A DNA stretch of 64,000 nucleotides from Pseudo-nitzschia pungens (Eukaryota; Bacillariophyta; Bacillariophyceae; Bacillariales; Bacillariaceae), in the NCBI GenBank assembly GCA_037355855.1, contig CM074766.1:310001-374000 (forward strand), given 5' to 3'. The translations under genes were made by a program, and so were the position numbers. This document shows, piece by piece, positions 35,459 to 47,373 of the stretch (within the stretch, counting starts at the first letter, position 1; the number at the start of each line of letters is the position of its first letter). The notes under the pieces are model-generated. The model worked only from the letters and a program-made list of their open reading frames with translations. It was not told the DNA's origin and searched no databases.

Positions 35459-37987
35459 ATGAAACTCTCCACATTACAGCAACCACAGCAACCAAAACAA
35501 CCACAGCAACCAAAACAACAACCAAAACAACAACGACAACGGCAACCGCTACAAACACAGCAGCAACTGCTTCCTACTACACGTACCGCTTTTGCTGCTC
35601 CTTACAAGCACTCTTGTGCGGTTTTGGTGGGTATCCGGTGCCGGTCGATGCGGCACCCCTGGGTGGATCGGGCACCACCCCGGCGTCTTCGTCCTACCTC
35701 AGGCGGGCAAAAAAACCGGGACAGACGGTGACGATCGACCGAGCGTCGGAGTGCACGCTCTTTCTTCTCGACATCGAATACGAGCGAGATCCGGAGGAGA
35801 TTTCCAGAGCCAAAGCCAGAAGCAGCGGAGCAGCGAATCCGAATGCGAATCCGAATGCCGAATGCGAATCCGAAAGGCGGCATCTACAACTTACATCGAC
35901 GAAGCCTCGTACGTGTACACCGAACCGGGCGAAGAAGGAGCCCCCGACAGCCGATACTACGCGAAACGACGGTGGTACTGCGAATTCGAATTCGATTCCG
36001 ATTCCGATTCGTCCTTTTCTGGTTCGGAACACCTGGGAATCAAGGATCCCTTGCTCGAACTCACCGGAATCTCCGAGCGGGACCTCCAGCGAATCGCAAA
36101 GGCCCGAGAAGCTGGCAATGTCGATGGAAGTGGCAACACCACCACCACCACCACCAACAACAATGCCGATTCGTTGATTCCTCCCCGAGATCTCGAAAGC
36201 GGGAGGAGCGTCCTTCGATTCCGCAGCGGGACAATCGATCGGTTGGAACTCACCCTGGAGGTTTCACCGTCCGATGTGGTAAGTGTTGTATCCGGCCGAA
36301 GGAACCGAAAGCGAAGATGACGCCGAAAGCGAAAGCGAAAGCGATCAAAGCCGGAGCCGAAGCCGGAGCCGGAGCCGAAGCCGAAGCCTCTCCAAGGGCT
36401 GGAAACCCGTGACGATTGGCCGCAAGAAAACCCTCGTGGTGCGCGTCACTTCCTTCGACGGGACGATCCAGCCGGTGAACTCCCGGGAGGAGCTCCGGGC
36501 CGCCATCTTTGGGAACTTTAACTCGACCAAGTCCCAGTACGAACGCTGCTCCTATCGCAAGATGACGCTCGAGCCATTCGAGGGAGAGACCCTGGGAGAC
36601 CCGTCCGAAGGCGTGGCGCCGTTGAACATCGCGGATGGCATCGTCGACCTAGCCCTCTCGGAGGAGCAATCGGTCGACCTGGAGAACATCGAACCCGGAT
36701 ACATCATGGCGTACACCCGGGAGGCCGCCACCGCCGCCTTTGGGAACCTCAAGGACCAGTTCGACCACGTCATGTTCTGTCTCCCGGAAACCGTTGGGGG
36801 ATTCCTGGCCACCGCCATTCTCAACCGGTACAATTCCTGGTACACCGGGCACCGCTGCTCCAGCGTCCCGGTCACCATGCACGAGATCGGGCACAACCTG
36901 GGCCTGGAGCACTCGGGAGAGCTCGATGTCTACGACGACCTCACCGGATACATGGGCTACAACGCGGGCGGTCCCAAGTGCTTCAACGCGGCCAACAGCT
37001 ACAAGCTCCGCTGGTATCACGACCAGACGGACTCGTACGATCCGACGGAGCTCACCCGCGGGAGCAGCAGCAGCGGCGGCAGCGGTTCCAAGATCCGCAA
37101 GACCTTTCTGATCAACGGGATTGCCGATTACGGGCGCCCGCGAAGACGAAGTGGCGGGTTCATCCCTCCAACAACGACAACGTCTTCGACAACCAACACA
37201 ACCGACCCATTGTCGGAGCTTACCAAGCCCGTTCCCGGGAAAAGCTCCCGCTGGTGGTCCTTCGACTGGTCCAGCCCAAAGTCAAGGCGGACTACTACGT
37301 CGCATACAACCGCCGGGCCGGCGTCAACAAGGGCACCGCCGAGGCTCCCAACGAGGTCACGATCGTAGAGAAACACGGACCCCACGATTCGGCGGCCACC
37401 ACCACGCTCCGGGCGACCCTCGCCGCGCCGGGGGACGCTTACACCATCGAAAACTACGAACAACAGCAGCGAGACCACCATCACCCTCAGGCTGGACTCC
37501 GTCTCGGACGACGGCAAGGGACGTCGTGGTGAGCGTGCACGCCGGGACGCCGGGCCCCACGTCGGCGCCGTCGACGTCCCCAACGGTGGCTCCGACGACG
37601 CTCCTGGACTCCCTCGGGGACAAGCGACTCCGGTACCAGTGGGATCCCGACCTCGACTGCGGGTGGGTTTCCGAAAAGCCCCAGAAGCGATGCCACTTTC
37701 GGTGGCGGGGAGAATCGGTGGCGGACCACTGGTGCGAGCGAACCTGCGCGGCCCACTTTCTCGATTCGGGAATGGGAGCCACCAGGGCCGGGCGGCCGAT
37801 CTCCGACCACTGCCAGACCGGGGGGAACGATCCCACCTTTGCCTTCAACGCCGATAACGCGAACCCGCAAAAGGTCCTCAAGGACTGCGAGTGGGTCCGC
37901 AAGAATCCCAAGAAGCGATGCCCCAAGCAGTTCCGCGGCAAGAAGACGGCCTTTCGGTACTGTCCCGACTCGTGCCAGCTGTGTTAG
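35459..37987 (+). pseudogene. M11 (gametolysin-like) zinc metalloprotease with Cys-rich tail, frame-disrupted
   Basis: The product would be a secreted or cell-surface metalloprotease. The catalytic motif HEIGHNLGLEHSGE (H-E-x-x-H-x-x-G-x-x-H, 36880-36921) is followed by the Met-turn region GYMGY, as in peptidase family M11. Upstream are the N-terminal segment SECTLFLLDIEY (about 35750-35790), a likely 118-bp intron at 36279-36396 (GTAAGT...AAG) and KTLVVRVTSFDG. Downstream is the M11 C-terminal part (YYVAYNRRAGVNKGT), then two ShK-like Cys repeats (CGWVSEKPQKRC... and CEWVRKNPKKRC...CPDSCQLC) to the stop. Homologous segments sit in different frames with no plausible intron at about 35830-35890, 37130, 37458 and 37510, and the ATG at 35459 is in yet another frame. 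This is a decaying copy or an assembly with base errors. Confidence 0.7.
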
Positions 37988-39795
37988 TAGTGGGGACAAA
38001 GAGAAAGACAGGAAGAGAGAGAGAGAGAGAGAGAGAGTGTGTGTGTGTGGTGCGCGTGTGCGTGTGCGGTGACAAGACGAAGGGACCACAAGAAAGCCGA
38101 AGCAGAAAGCAACTGCAATGCGTAAGCAGAAAGCAACTATAAAGCGGAAGCAGACGCAGACGCAGACGCAGAAACCCAATGCACCTCCCCTCGTGCTCAT
38201 GCAAAGTTCCACCAGCGTAATTAAAATACGAGAGCACAACTCTATATCGTGAGCATGGAGCGACAATGGTTCGTCATATACTATCATTGCACAACATGAT
38301 AGGAGGATGGTACTACTACTACTAGAGTACTACCTACTATCGTTGAATCATTCCAACTGCATGCATTATGAAGCACCGCACAGGCGCCACATTGTTGATT
38401 AGATTCTTTTGTACACTAGTATGACGAACAACAGCACTGTAAATTAATACATCATGGTAAGAAGAATCAAAGAGGGAACACTGACGACTTCTTCAAAATA
38501 CTGCTAGTTCTACTACATGCACTACCGTAGTACTAGAACTACTACTATTCTTCACCAGTATTTTACTTCTCAAAGACATCACCAGACGAAGTATTACTTC
38601 TTCTTCCTATAAGTACTACTGTATTAGTATTTGCAACAAGAATAGGAAGAAATTTCATCATTGCATTGACTCGATGAAGAATGAATGAATGAATCAATCA
38701 TTCCAGCAATTCGAACGAGAGGATACGTAGTAGTACGAAGTGTCTTTCATCAAAACAATGTATTTTGAAAGCGATTGGAAGCAAGAATGATGGTTTGGAC
38801 TTTAGTTCAGTTGACAGGGGAGATGATGATTGGGATTGATCATTCATTCGATCCATTGTAATGTGCGGAACGGTATATGGTGGTAAGAAAATTATGTACA
38901 CGTACCGGAGGCTTAACTCACGACTCATTCGACATTCGACGCACCGTCGGAGAAAGGAGGCTGCGGGATTTCTCCTCTTCGCATCCTAGCCACCGTTTGG
39001 CACGAAACAACGAGAAAAAGTTGTGAAAGAAGTTTGTTTGTTGATGCGGTTCGTCAACATGATACATGATACAGGTAACCTTGACTTACGAACGAGTGCG
39101 TAAGACTCACCGTACGGTACATCGCCAACATCATATCTTTTTCTTCACACCATTTCTTCGATAGTAAGATTACGGTAAGGTTACGGTAACTTTCCAGTGC
39201 ACGTACGTTTCGTGTTTTTGATTGAGAACTGGAACACCGAAGGTTGAATGAATGAATGAATCAATCAATCCGAACCACGAAGATCTCTTAGAAAGACGAT
39301 GCACTCAAACGCAATCAAATTCAATTAAATTCAATCACCATCCCGAATGCCGTTCGGTTCAAAGCCGTTCGGTTCCCTAAACATGTTCGGAGGAAGGCAA
39401 AATTGCCATCCCGAATCCCATGCATAGGGCAAAACCGTGGCTTACCAATACGAAATAATAATGATCCCATCTTGAACATCTTCTTCGCGTTCCGGTTTCA
39501 CTGTTCGACCGACAACCAACATCAATCGTGTCCTCTTCCGATGGCTGACTTACCGACCGACCGACCCAATCCGTCGAATGATGCGGTCCAGCAGCAGCAG
39601 CAACAAGCAACAACAAGAACGTCGTGGTTTCTCGAGGAGAACAATTCCCACAAATCCAATAACAACCATCACCAAATCACCAAATACCTACGACACTCTT
39701 AAGGCTCTGCATCTAACTTGAGTTCAATATAATAATTTCTTTTTATTCCAGTCTTTGAATCAGGCAGTGAGTCATTCAGTCATCACCCAACCATT
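37988..39795. other. Spacer
   Basis: Begins with a (GA)n-(GT)n tract at 38010-38050 and a GCAGAC/AAAGC repeat up to about 38170. Further on are TACTACTACTAGAGTACTAC (38310-38331) and GTAAGATTACGGTAAGGTTACGGTAAC at 39163-39190. A short Gln-containing frame (ATG at 39541, ending 39702) could be a small exon but has no support. Confidence 0.5.
38010..38050. repeat. (GA)n(GT)n compound microsatellite
   Basis: An AGAGAG run passes into GTGTGTG directly after the M11 stop codon. Confidence 0.9.
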
Positions 39796-41067
39796 ATGAC
39801 AACAACCACCCTCCAATCCAACCACACGATCCCGGCGGCGGCGGCAGCGGAAGTGGAGGCGGCGCCCTGGGTCGAAATCGTCTCGTACCTGTCCAGCCCG
39901 AGGGACTGTCGCGTCGATCGCACTCGCCAACCACGAGACGAACGCCGTCCTCACCGAAGCGGGAGACTACGTCCGAAAAACTTTGGCGGAAAACCGGTAC
40001 GGTCCGGATCTGGCCCGCGAATCGGTGACCGGGCACTACGGGGGAGACCACGCCTCCATGCTGCGGGACGACAACCGGCGCGGGACCTGGCTCAACCTGC
40101 CCCTGCCACGGAACGAGCCCCTCTGTGACTCCCGGAGCGAAACCGGCGCGCAAGCACAACCAGAATCGCAAGCACAACCAGAATCACCGCCGCATCAGCA
40201 GAACCGCCTCGAGGTCGTCGCGGTCCGGTACCAACGGGACCACCGGATCCTGCGCGTCTACCTTCGGGGACACAACGCTCTGCCGGACACGGTCGAGGCC
40301 GGAAATCCCACCCCCAAGGGTCCGGCCTTTCGGCTGGTGCGCCTGGATCGGGACGATCCGGAGATTCGGAATCTGCTCTTTGTCTTTTGCTTTCACAAGC
40401 GGGAGGGTGAGTAAGAGTACACTTGGCTTGCCTCTTCTTTTGTTTTCGGCGCTTGTCGCATACATAATTGGGTTGCGTCGTGTGTGTGTGTTTGTGTGTC
40501 TCGGGACGCGAACCACGCCGGGACCGTTTCTTCTGCATGGACATTGTATTGTGCTACTGTGTTGCATTAGGTGTTGCTATTGTTATTGTTATTGTTTCAT
40601 CTCATCTCATCCGCCATCGCATTTCTCTGTCTTCAGATGTCTACCACTACAAGGGAGTTGGACGATCCTTCCAGGAAGTCCCGGCCCCTCCTGTCCCGGC
40701 TGGCGATTCCCGGGACGACAATGATGACGACGAGGCGAGCCACCGAAAGTTGGAGGCCCGCAAGTGCCGGGTCCTCGAATTCGAGTTGTCGTACTGCCTC
40801 GATCGGATCTGCAACCATCCTTTGGACCTGGTTTTGTGCTGGGAGCACAACGAGTTTCGGCTCGTGTCGATCCCCGCCGGTGGAACGGTGGAGGACGCCT
40901 TTCGCGTCGACAGCGATGACGCGAGCCGGGATCGTGACTCGTATGCCCCATACGAGGGGTCCGATGCCAGGGACGCGGTGCCCACACTGGCGATACAAAA
41001 ACAGCTGTATCTCGGCCGGTATCGGGTCCAAAAAGTCCTGAGGAGGCACGGATGGGAGGTACTGTAG
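39796..41067 (+). CDS. F-box-like diatom protein
   Basis: Exon 1 is 39796-40406 and exon 2 is 40637-41067, with a 230-bp GTGAGT...TTCAG intron joining HKREG at the donor to DVYHYKGVGRSF. The N-terminal segment PWVEIVSYLSSPRDC, then IALANHETNAVLTEAG and TLAENRYG, resembles the short F-box-like start of a family common in diatoms; F-box proteins recruit substrates to SCF ubiquitin ligases, but that role is inference here. The region after it (RILRVYLRGHN, FRLVRLDRDDPEIRNLLF) and exon 2 (LEFELSYCLDRICNHPLD) look globular. One extra base near 39912 (GACTGTC|GCGTCG) separates the first 38 residues from the rest. The final frame ends at a stop after RRHGWEVL. Confidence 0.6.
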
Positions 41068-42626
41068 CCGCAATCTCCGGGTCGGCCAGCTGGCTTGGTA
41101 GTTCACGCCCTAGAAAATGAATACAATAGAATACAACACAGTGCTGTTCATTGCACAACGCAAGACCGATGCAAGATCAATACACAATGCAATAGAATAC
41201 AATGCAATTCAAGCCAAGACACTACGACCGGATGCGTCGGACTCACTCGAATCAATCTTCCACGAACATGCATTCGTTCCCCTTCGAAGACTAGTATTTT
41301 CTGTTGGTCGTCATCACACCGGGATGGGTGACAGACAACAGTTGTGTGGGGGATAGTTTGAACTGGTTCGAGATCCCGACCGATCGATACCTAATAGTAG
41401 TTTAAAATAGATACCATAGATTTCCTCATGAATTTGACTTTGAAGAGGTTCTACTGGAAAGTCTTCAAACTACACTACGCCGAGTCATCGACATCGAATC
41501 AGCTAGTTTGAAAGGATTTCGTTCCAATTCGAGCAGAAGAATACAGGCAGAACATTCTAATGGTGTCCGCATTTTTTGTTGGTCCTGTGTAAAAACAGAT
41601 CTATTTTGAAATAATTTTATAGATCTACATGATGTATTAACGATACTAGTAGTAGCACGCTTCATTTAAGCATCTTTCTCTTTCTATCTTCTCAATGGTA
41701 CCGTGTTCAGTATTCAGTCAGTATCCACAACTACTGACGACATTTCCACCGCAACATGGACGGCACGGTAACCTTACCCATCCATAACTTGTCTTGCATA
41801 GTAGCGAGTAACCTTATGAGTATGATTCGTTCGCAGCAAGTTTTACTGTGTGCTTCATGGCGTCGCCGGGCTCGAGAATGAATCTTGCTGGTTGGCGCGC
41901 CTCGAAAAAGTGTTGCCAATGAGATCACAAAAACTAGTAAGGTCTTACTTCGTAGATACTTGTACAGTAAGAAAATAAAGGTATGTTGTCATCAAATGGT
42001 CGCGCGCGAAAAAGCCCATGGAACTGTTGTCACTCCAATCTTCGAAACACTACTTGTACCTGTAACGGTACTCGTACCGTGCCGTATCAGTTCTTTCCGG
42101 TGACGACTTTCGAACAACCTCGATAATTTTTATTTTTGATAGTAGTAACATGATGATGTCATCACTTCTGTTGATCCGCATCATCACTCCCAGATGTCGC
42201 ATGAGATGGCATCCAATTACTACTCACCGTAGTAATCAATACCCGTGAATTTGGGTTCTTGATCTTCGTCAACTGCTCCGTGTTCTTTGCCGTTGCAAAG
42301 GTATCGGTATTCGTACGGTACAAGTTTTACTAATACGGTACCTTTCACAGTACGTACCAACTTACCGCACAGACATCTCACTCCAACGCATGTTCCTTTC
42401 GGCATCAGCAAAAAATTGGTATCCTGCGTAAACCTTAAGGTTTTTACTTGTACGTAACCTTACTTGTGAACTTTCCAACCATCCTATTCTTTTCCATTCC
42501 ATCCTGCTTTGACGAGTAAGAGTACCAGTAATTACTCGTATTCCATCGAAAGAGAATAACAACAACGACAATAACACCAATACCAACACCAACACCAACA
42601 CGATCAACAACAAGACGCCGAGAAGA
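41068..42626. other. Spacer and 5' flank of membrane-protein gene
   Basis: AATACAATAGAATAC-type pentamers at about 41115-41215; GGTAACCTTACCC at 41767-41779; TACGTAACCTTACTTG at 42451-42466; an AACACCAACACCAAC leader before the ATG at 42627. No other gene is supported. Confidence 0.5.
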
Positions 42627-43739
42627 ATGTGTAACAGCACCGCCGGCGCTGCCGCCGCCGTCGACAACGGCGTCTCAACCAAACCGTCCTCGTCGACCGC
42701 AGACCGACAAGAGGAGCAGGAGCAAGAGAAAGAAGAACTCCACCCGATCCAGTCGGGAATGCCGCCGTGGCACTCCGTTTTCATGGTCACGTCCATGTCC
42801 GCCATCTTCCTTCCGCTCCTGCCCTCATCGGAAGACCTCGATGCCATGTCCTCGGTGGAAACCTGGACGCACCGGAAATTCCCCGAACTCGTCTCGCTCG
42901 AGGCGCTGGCGGCAATCCGACTGGGAACGGCGGCGGTGGCCCTCGGACTGACATTCTACTTGGCATGCATCAACGAAGGCTGGCCTGTCTTTCCCAACTA
43001 CAAGTCGCACTCCAAGCTGCGACGGGAATTTCTCAGGCTCCAGGGCATCGGTACCTTTTGTCCGTTCACGTCGTGGTGCTGGCTTATTTTCGGCCTCGGA
43101 TTTTTGTCGAGGGGCACGATTGCCCTCGTGGCCTGCCTGGTGGAGGGATCATCCCACGCGTTGCTCACCGCCGAGCAGGTTGCATTCCTGGAGGACAACG
43201 TTTTGCAAAACAAGTTCCTGCTGCGGGCTACGCTTGTCTTGTGGGAACTGACCGGACCTCTGGCGATTTTGGTTTCGAGCGTTGTCAAGTACGCCATCTG
43301 GCCGCAGGTCCTGAAGGGTGGCAAGCCCCACAACCTAGCGGGGTTCCGGAACCAGCTCCAGCACAATTCCAATTCCATCATGAGCCTCGCGGAGGTGGCG
43401 CTGCTCGGCGGACCTCCCGTGGCCTTTTCGCACCTGTCCATGCCCATTGCCATCGGCTGCGTCTACATGGTTTTTACGTGGTGCGCCGGAAAGTGGTTCT
43501 TTGGCAACGGCAAAATCGGGCCGCAGTACATTTATTGGTTCATGGACACAACGCTCGGGACCGGCACCACCATTGCCATGACGGTGCTGCTTTCGGTCAT
43601 GGTTTCGTCCTTTGCGCTGTTTGCCTTTTTGGTGTCGGCGGTCCTCGGGGATTCCGCGTCGGAGACGGCTCCGAGCTTTTGGAAAAACGTTCTGTTTCTG
43701 GTGGCCGGGACCCGACTGGTGTGTCGATTCCGAACCTAA
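42627..43739 (+). CDS. Polytopic membrane protein of unknown function
   Basis: A single exon encodes 370 residues. After a polar, Glu/Gln-rich N-terminus (about 45 residues) come seven or eight hydrophobic segments, among them SVFMVTSMSAIFLPLLP, LGTAAVALGLTFYLAC, CWLIFGLGFLSRGTIAL, ATLVLWELTGPLAILV, MPIAIGCVYMVFTWCAG and TIAMTVLLSVMVSSFAL. Layout and motifs such as WELTGP and YWFMDTTLGTG recall the rolling-stone / FAR-17a(AIG1)-like group of multi-pass proteins, but the similarity is weak and I do not assign a function. The start ATG has purine at -3. The frame is clean and GC-rich. The GTAACCTTAC motif lies about 165 bp upstream. Confidence 0.75.
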   Translation: MCNSTAGAAAAVDNGVSTKPSSSTADRQEEQEQEKEELHPIQSGMPPWHSVFMVTSMSAIFLPLLPSSEDLDAMSSVETWTHRKFPELVSLEALAAIRLGTAAVALGLTFYLACINEGWPVFPNYKSHSKLRREFLRLQGIGTFCPFTSWCWLIFGLGFLSRGTIALVACLVEGSSHALLTAEQVAFLEDNVLQNKFLLRATLVLWELTGPLAILVSSVVKYAIWPQVLKGGKPHNLAGFRNQLQHNSNSIMSLAEVALLGGPPVAFSHLSMPIAIGCVYMVFTWCAGKWFFGNGKIGPQYIYWFMDTTLGTGTTIAMTVLLSVMVSSFALFAFLVSAVLGDSASETAPSFWKNVLFLVAGTRLVCRFRT

Positions 43740-44815
43740 GGCAAGCCGAGACAAACAAAGCAAAACGAGCGTGGATTGCTGCGCTCACTGGACTTCACGG
43801 CACCGTTGCCCTTTCGGATGCAACTACCACTTCTATTATTTTTGGAAGCAACTTCTTTTGGAATCGTTTTGAAAACCGCACTCTACGGTACACGTACTCG
43901 CTATTTTAATTATCGTTATTACTGCATTATTTGATTTTGGAACGTCGAAGCAGGAATCGACGCCCATCGTCATGGTGCAGGTATCTTCTACCACCGCGGT
44001 CTTGCCTTAAGTCTGGCGCACGCAACTCACAATCTCGGTATTTCTGGCCACTGGCGCCACGAGCTGACACGACTCACCCTTTACAAGCGCATCATAAAAT
44101 CGATCGACCCAATGAAATAAAAATCGCTCCTTTCTCGTGTGCCGCGCTTTTTGACCCACCAAACAATAGTCGTTCGAGTCTCCGATTGCACCGACCAGCT
44201 TTTTCAACAGGAATTCGCAATCACAGGCATTTGAACGCTCCTCCAATTGGATGACCTCTGTCTGACCATGGTTCTATTCCCGGGGGAAGTCAACGCTGAT
44301 TTTTTACAATCGCCGGGGATTGGAAATTTGCATGTAGATCGTCAAATGCGATCGACCGAAAAAGATCCTCGAAATGCAAAACCAACAGGTGGACCTCTTG
44401 GTCAAATCCTTTCCGCAGCAGCATCATCAAACTACTTCCTTCCCATTGACATCCTTGCCTCTTTCTGAAAATCGAGGACAGCTTCCGGCGAAGGAATACT
44501 GTGCATCCGCTCGGATCGTCAGTTTCTTCCCGGTATTTGCGATTGCGTTCATCGTTCCGCAGTACTGCTGTTCAACTTTTAGGTCTTTTCACCTTGCGGT
44601 GTGGGCGATCTAGAGTGCGATGGACAGTAGGTAGTGTCTTAGTCCTGCTGTGATGTATTGCAATGCTAATTTTTATAGTTATAATTGTTATTCTCAGTCT
44701 CTCTACACTGGTGTACTGGTTGCAAACTATTTCGTGGTGGCAGTTGGATTTGATCGGATCGGATAGGATAGGATCGGATCGGATTAGATAGGATAGGATA
44801 CATTGCCGGATTTGG
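43740..44815. other. Spacer between convergent genes
   Basis: No gene seen. It ends with a GGATC/GGATA pentamer run at about 44752-44802, just before the stop codon of the minus-strand gene. Confidence 0.5.
44752..44802. repeat. (GGATM)n pentanucleotide repeat
   Basis: About nine units of TCGGA/TAGGA lie 15-60 bp beyond the 3' end of the histidine-phosphatase-family gene. Confidence 0.85.
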
Positions 44816-46249
44816 TTACTTGCAAAAGCACGGAAGGGACCACTCCTTCAACCCGGCCTTGTAATCACCGGGCATGTGTTCCGTGTTTCCGTACATGTCC
44901 ATGGTCCACTCTCCGTACTCGATCCCATCGTCGCCGCCGGAGCGCACGATTATTGGCCTCGAAAAGACGGTGATCCCCCCCAGCGGCCACGGCGTCAGCT
45001 CGGACTCTCCGGGCGTCGCGGCGCCCGTTTCCATCGAAAAGGCCATGGCCTGATCGCAGGGCGCGTGGCTGACGATGCACAGGCTGGCACCGGTGTCCGC
45101 GTGGTTCTCCAGCAATCCAGTTCAGGGTCGTCTCGCAGCGCTCCAGCAAATCGGCCTCCGATTCGATCCAGCGGGGGCGGCGGTTTCCGCCGATCGCCGG
45201 ATGATCCGAGACGTTTTTTTCGCTGCTGTTCTCGACGAGATCGGGGTCCACCATGCGCTCCGGGACGCACGTCAGGCCCTCGTCGCCGGAATCGTCGTAC
45301 GGATTGACGTCCGGGTAGTCGACGACAATGGAAGCGTTCTTGTCGTTGTTATCCGGGGCGGTGTTTTCCAGCTCGCAGAGTTTCGCGGCCAGGGAGTCGA
45401 CATCCATCGGGTTGGTCTTGATGCCATCGGCTTTGGTCACCAGGAGCGAGGGAATGAGCCACTCCCACAATCCTTCCTCGAAGCGGAGTTCTACTTTAGG
45501 CTCCTTCGTTTCCGATTGTTGCTGTTGTTGTTGTTGTTGTTGTTGTTGTTGTAATTCGTTGGCCACAATGTATCCCGTGTGGGCCGTCCGCAAAAATGGA
45601 CTGGTGTAGACAAACTTGGGGACGCTGTCACTCTCCCCATCTGGCCCGTCGTTGTGAATCCCACCGGCGATTCGTTTGGCAATGCTCTTGGCGTGTTCGA
45701 TGCCTTCGTTGGGATCGATGTCGCTGTCGTAGGGGCCGAGGTCTTCGTGTTTGTTTGTTTGTTTGTTCGTTCGTTAAAAAAACAAAATCCGAAATTGTAA
45801 ATTATCGAGTCAATTGCATGGTTAAGGTTCGGTACGAAGTATGTTGTTTCGAAGATTGCATGTTTGTTTGTTTGTTTGTTTGTTTGTTTTCATGGACCAT
45901 CAAAAGGGCAGCATTCCGCATGGGCATGTTTTTTCGTCCCGAGAACATCAACAAGAGGAACCCCCCCCCCCCCAAAAAAAAAAAAAAAAGCAGACAAAAC
46001 GGCAAGCGTCAACGGAGTTAGAGACTATTGGATTCCGACGGCAACAACAAGAGAGATTCATCCATTGCCCCTTCGCTCCGAAACAACGGATTATCTAGAA
46101 ACAAGATGTGGCAGACAAATGAATAATGAGAATTGCAGGGAAACCGCAGACCCCGGAGAGAAAAACTCACCTTCCACCAAGGGATGTTCGGTCAATCCGT
46201 ATCGGACGATCCACACATACTGCCTCTGCGGTTTCGTTGTTTCCTCCAT
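44816..46249 (-). CDS. Histidine phosphatase (phosphoglycerate-mutase-like) family protein, RHG motif altered
   Basis: Exon 1 is 46249-46171 (MEETTKPQRQYVWIVRYG) and exon 2 is 45742-44816, with a 428-bp GTGAGT...GAAG intron; the junction reads LVE|DLGPYDSDIDP. The fold markers are YTSPFLRTAHTGYI, the EEGLWEWLIPSLLV block and the second catalytic His in CIVSHAPCDQAMAF. The first motif, normally RHG with the phosphorylated His, reads RYG. If this is correct the protein is probably a pseudophosphatase or uses another mechanism. A poly-Gln run (CAA repeats) interrupts the domain after VANEL, and an acidic insert of about 60 residues follows. One extra base near 45110-45120 (TGG-ATTGCTG) shifts the frame between TTLNW and LLENHADTG. 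Confidence 0.75.
45743..46170 (-). repeat. Simple-repeat-filled intron
   Basis: It contains two TTTG tetranucleotide runs (about 45750-45772 and 45860-45890) and a C-run followed by an A-run (about 45961-45989). Homopolymers of this length are error-prone in sequencing. Confidence 0.75.
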
Positions 46250-47373
46250 TGTACCTTCGTGTTCAATTCAATCGTTCGAGCTTGGAAGTACAGATATAGA
46301 TGTGGTTAAATGGAACGTTTTGATCCAGTCCGGTTTGCTTTGGTGTACCTGTATCGCCCACCGTATTCCTTTTCACTGCTTCTATTCGGGATGATGTGAT
46401 CCGCTGATGCGAGAAACTAGTAAGGTTACGGTATGAATCAAATCTATGAATCTCCGGATTGATTTTGATGAGTTGAGATGTGAGATTGTTGAAAACAAAA
46501 CAAATCCTTGCGTTGGGAAAAGGTGTCTGATTTTTCGATGTCGCATGACGCGCATTTTCTCACTTACGTACATACCATATGTATCATATATCAAGGTATA
46601 TGTACTTCGGATTTCGTTTGTTCATAACTACGTACGTATAGAATGTCAATAGGGTATGTCAAGGTATATAATTTCTTCGGTGCTTCGTATGTTCGCCATA
46701 ACGTATGTACTGTATCTATATCAAGTATGTAGAGGTATGTAGTACTTCGTCTGTTTTGTTTCAGAGTTATTGCAAAAGGTACATACTCGTAATATCTATG
46801 ATAAGTAGGTACCATCGGACATCGGCCCATCTGTAACAGACGACGAGTATTGGAATGAAGAAAAGTACCTTACTGATCTTGCCTCCTGACAATAGAGATC
46901 TTCTGGAATGAGAAACCATCTCTTACTCTTCCATGGATTCTTGATTGAGGGACCAGAAACCAAAGAGAAGCCAAACAGCAAACTGAAGACGCTACTACTA
47001 GTGCTGCGGAGTGGTCCTCGTCGTGGTGCTTTTGGTGGATGAACAAGAAGAACATTTAGTACCACTAGTTCTTCCATCATGATCATCATGATATACAAAA
47101 ACCGTCATTAAATCAGGAGGTCGTAATGTTTTCAAGAATACGATATTACCACTAGTTGTCGTTACTGCAACGTTACAATAGTGCTAGTGGTATCCTTCAG
47201 CATCGTGGTGGTCACTGGCTGCTGCTGGTTCATTCGCTGGGATTGCATTGCAAGAAGCCAGTCCCAGCGGAAGGAAGAGACTCCGGGAGCAGAGGGAGAG
47301 AGGGAGGCAGGAAGCGAAAAGCAAGAAACAAACAAACCGACCAACACGCAAACGAACGATGAGCCCTCTTCTC
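46250..47373. other. Spacer
   Basis: GTAAGGTTACGGTATG at 46420-46435 lies about 170 bp upstream of the RYG-protein start. From 46,580 to 46,800 a ~75-bp degenerate unit (CATACGTATRT...CAAGGTATRTAGTACTTCG) repeats two or three times. No gene is supported. Confidence 0.5.
46590..46755. repeat. Degenerate ~75-bp tandem repeat
   Basis: The block TATATCAAGGTATATGTACT-TCGG-TTYGTTTGTTC recurs at about 46588, 46655 and 46720 with substitutions. Confidence 0.5.

Noticed and set aside
35592..35880. M11 N-terminus read by splicing 35627-35702 into a single frame
   Set aside because: A GT-AG pair exists there, but the resulting sequence is Arg/Ser-rich, while the competing frame gives SECTLFLLDIEY as expected for this protease family.
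42767..43909. 380-residue alternative plus-strand frame over the membrane-protein gene
   Set aside because: It lacks the hydrophobic pattern and is Arg/Gly/His-rich; the other frame gives seven to eight membrane segments.
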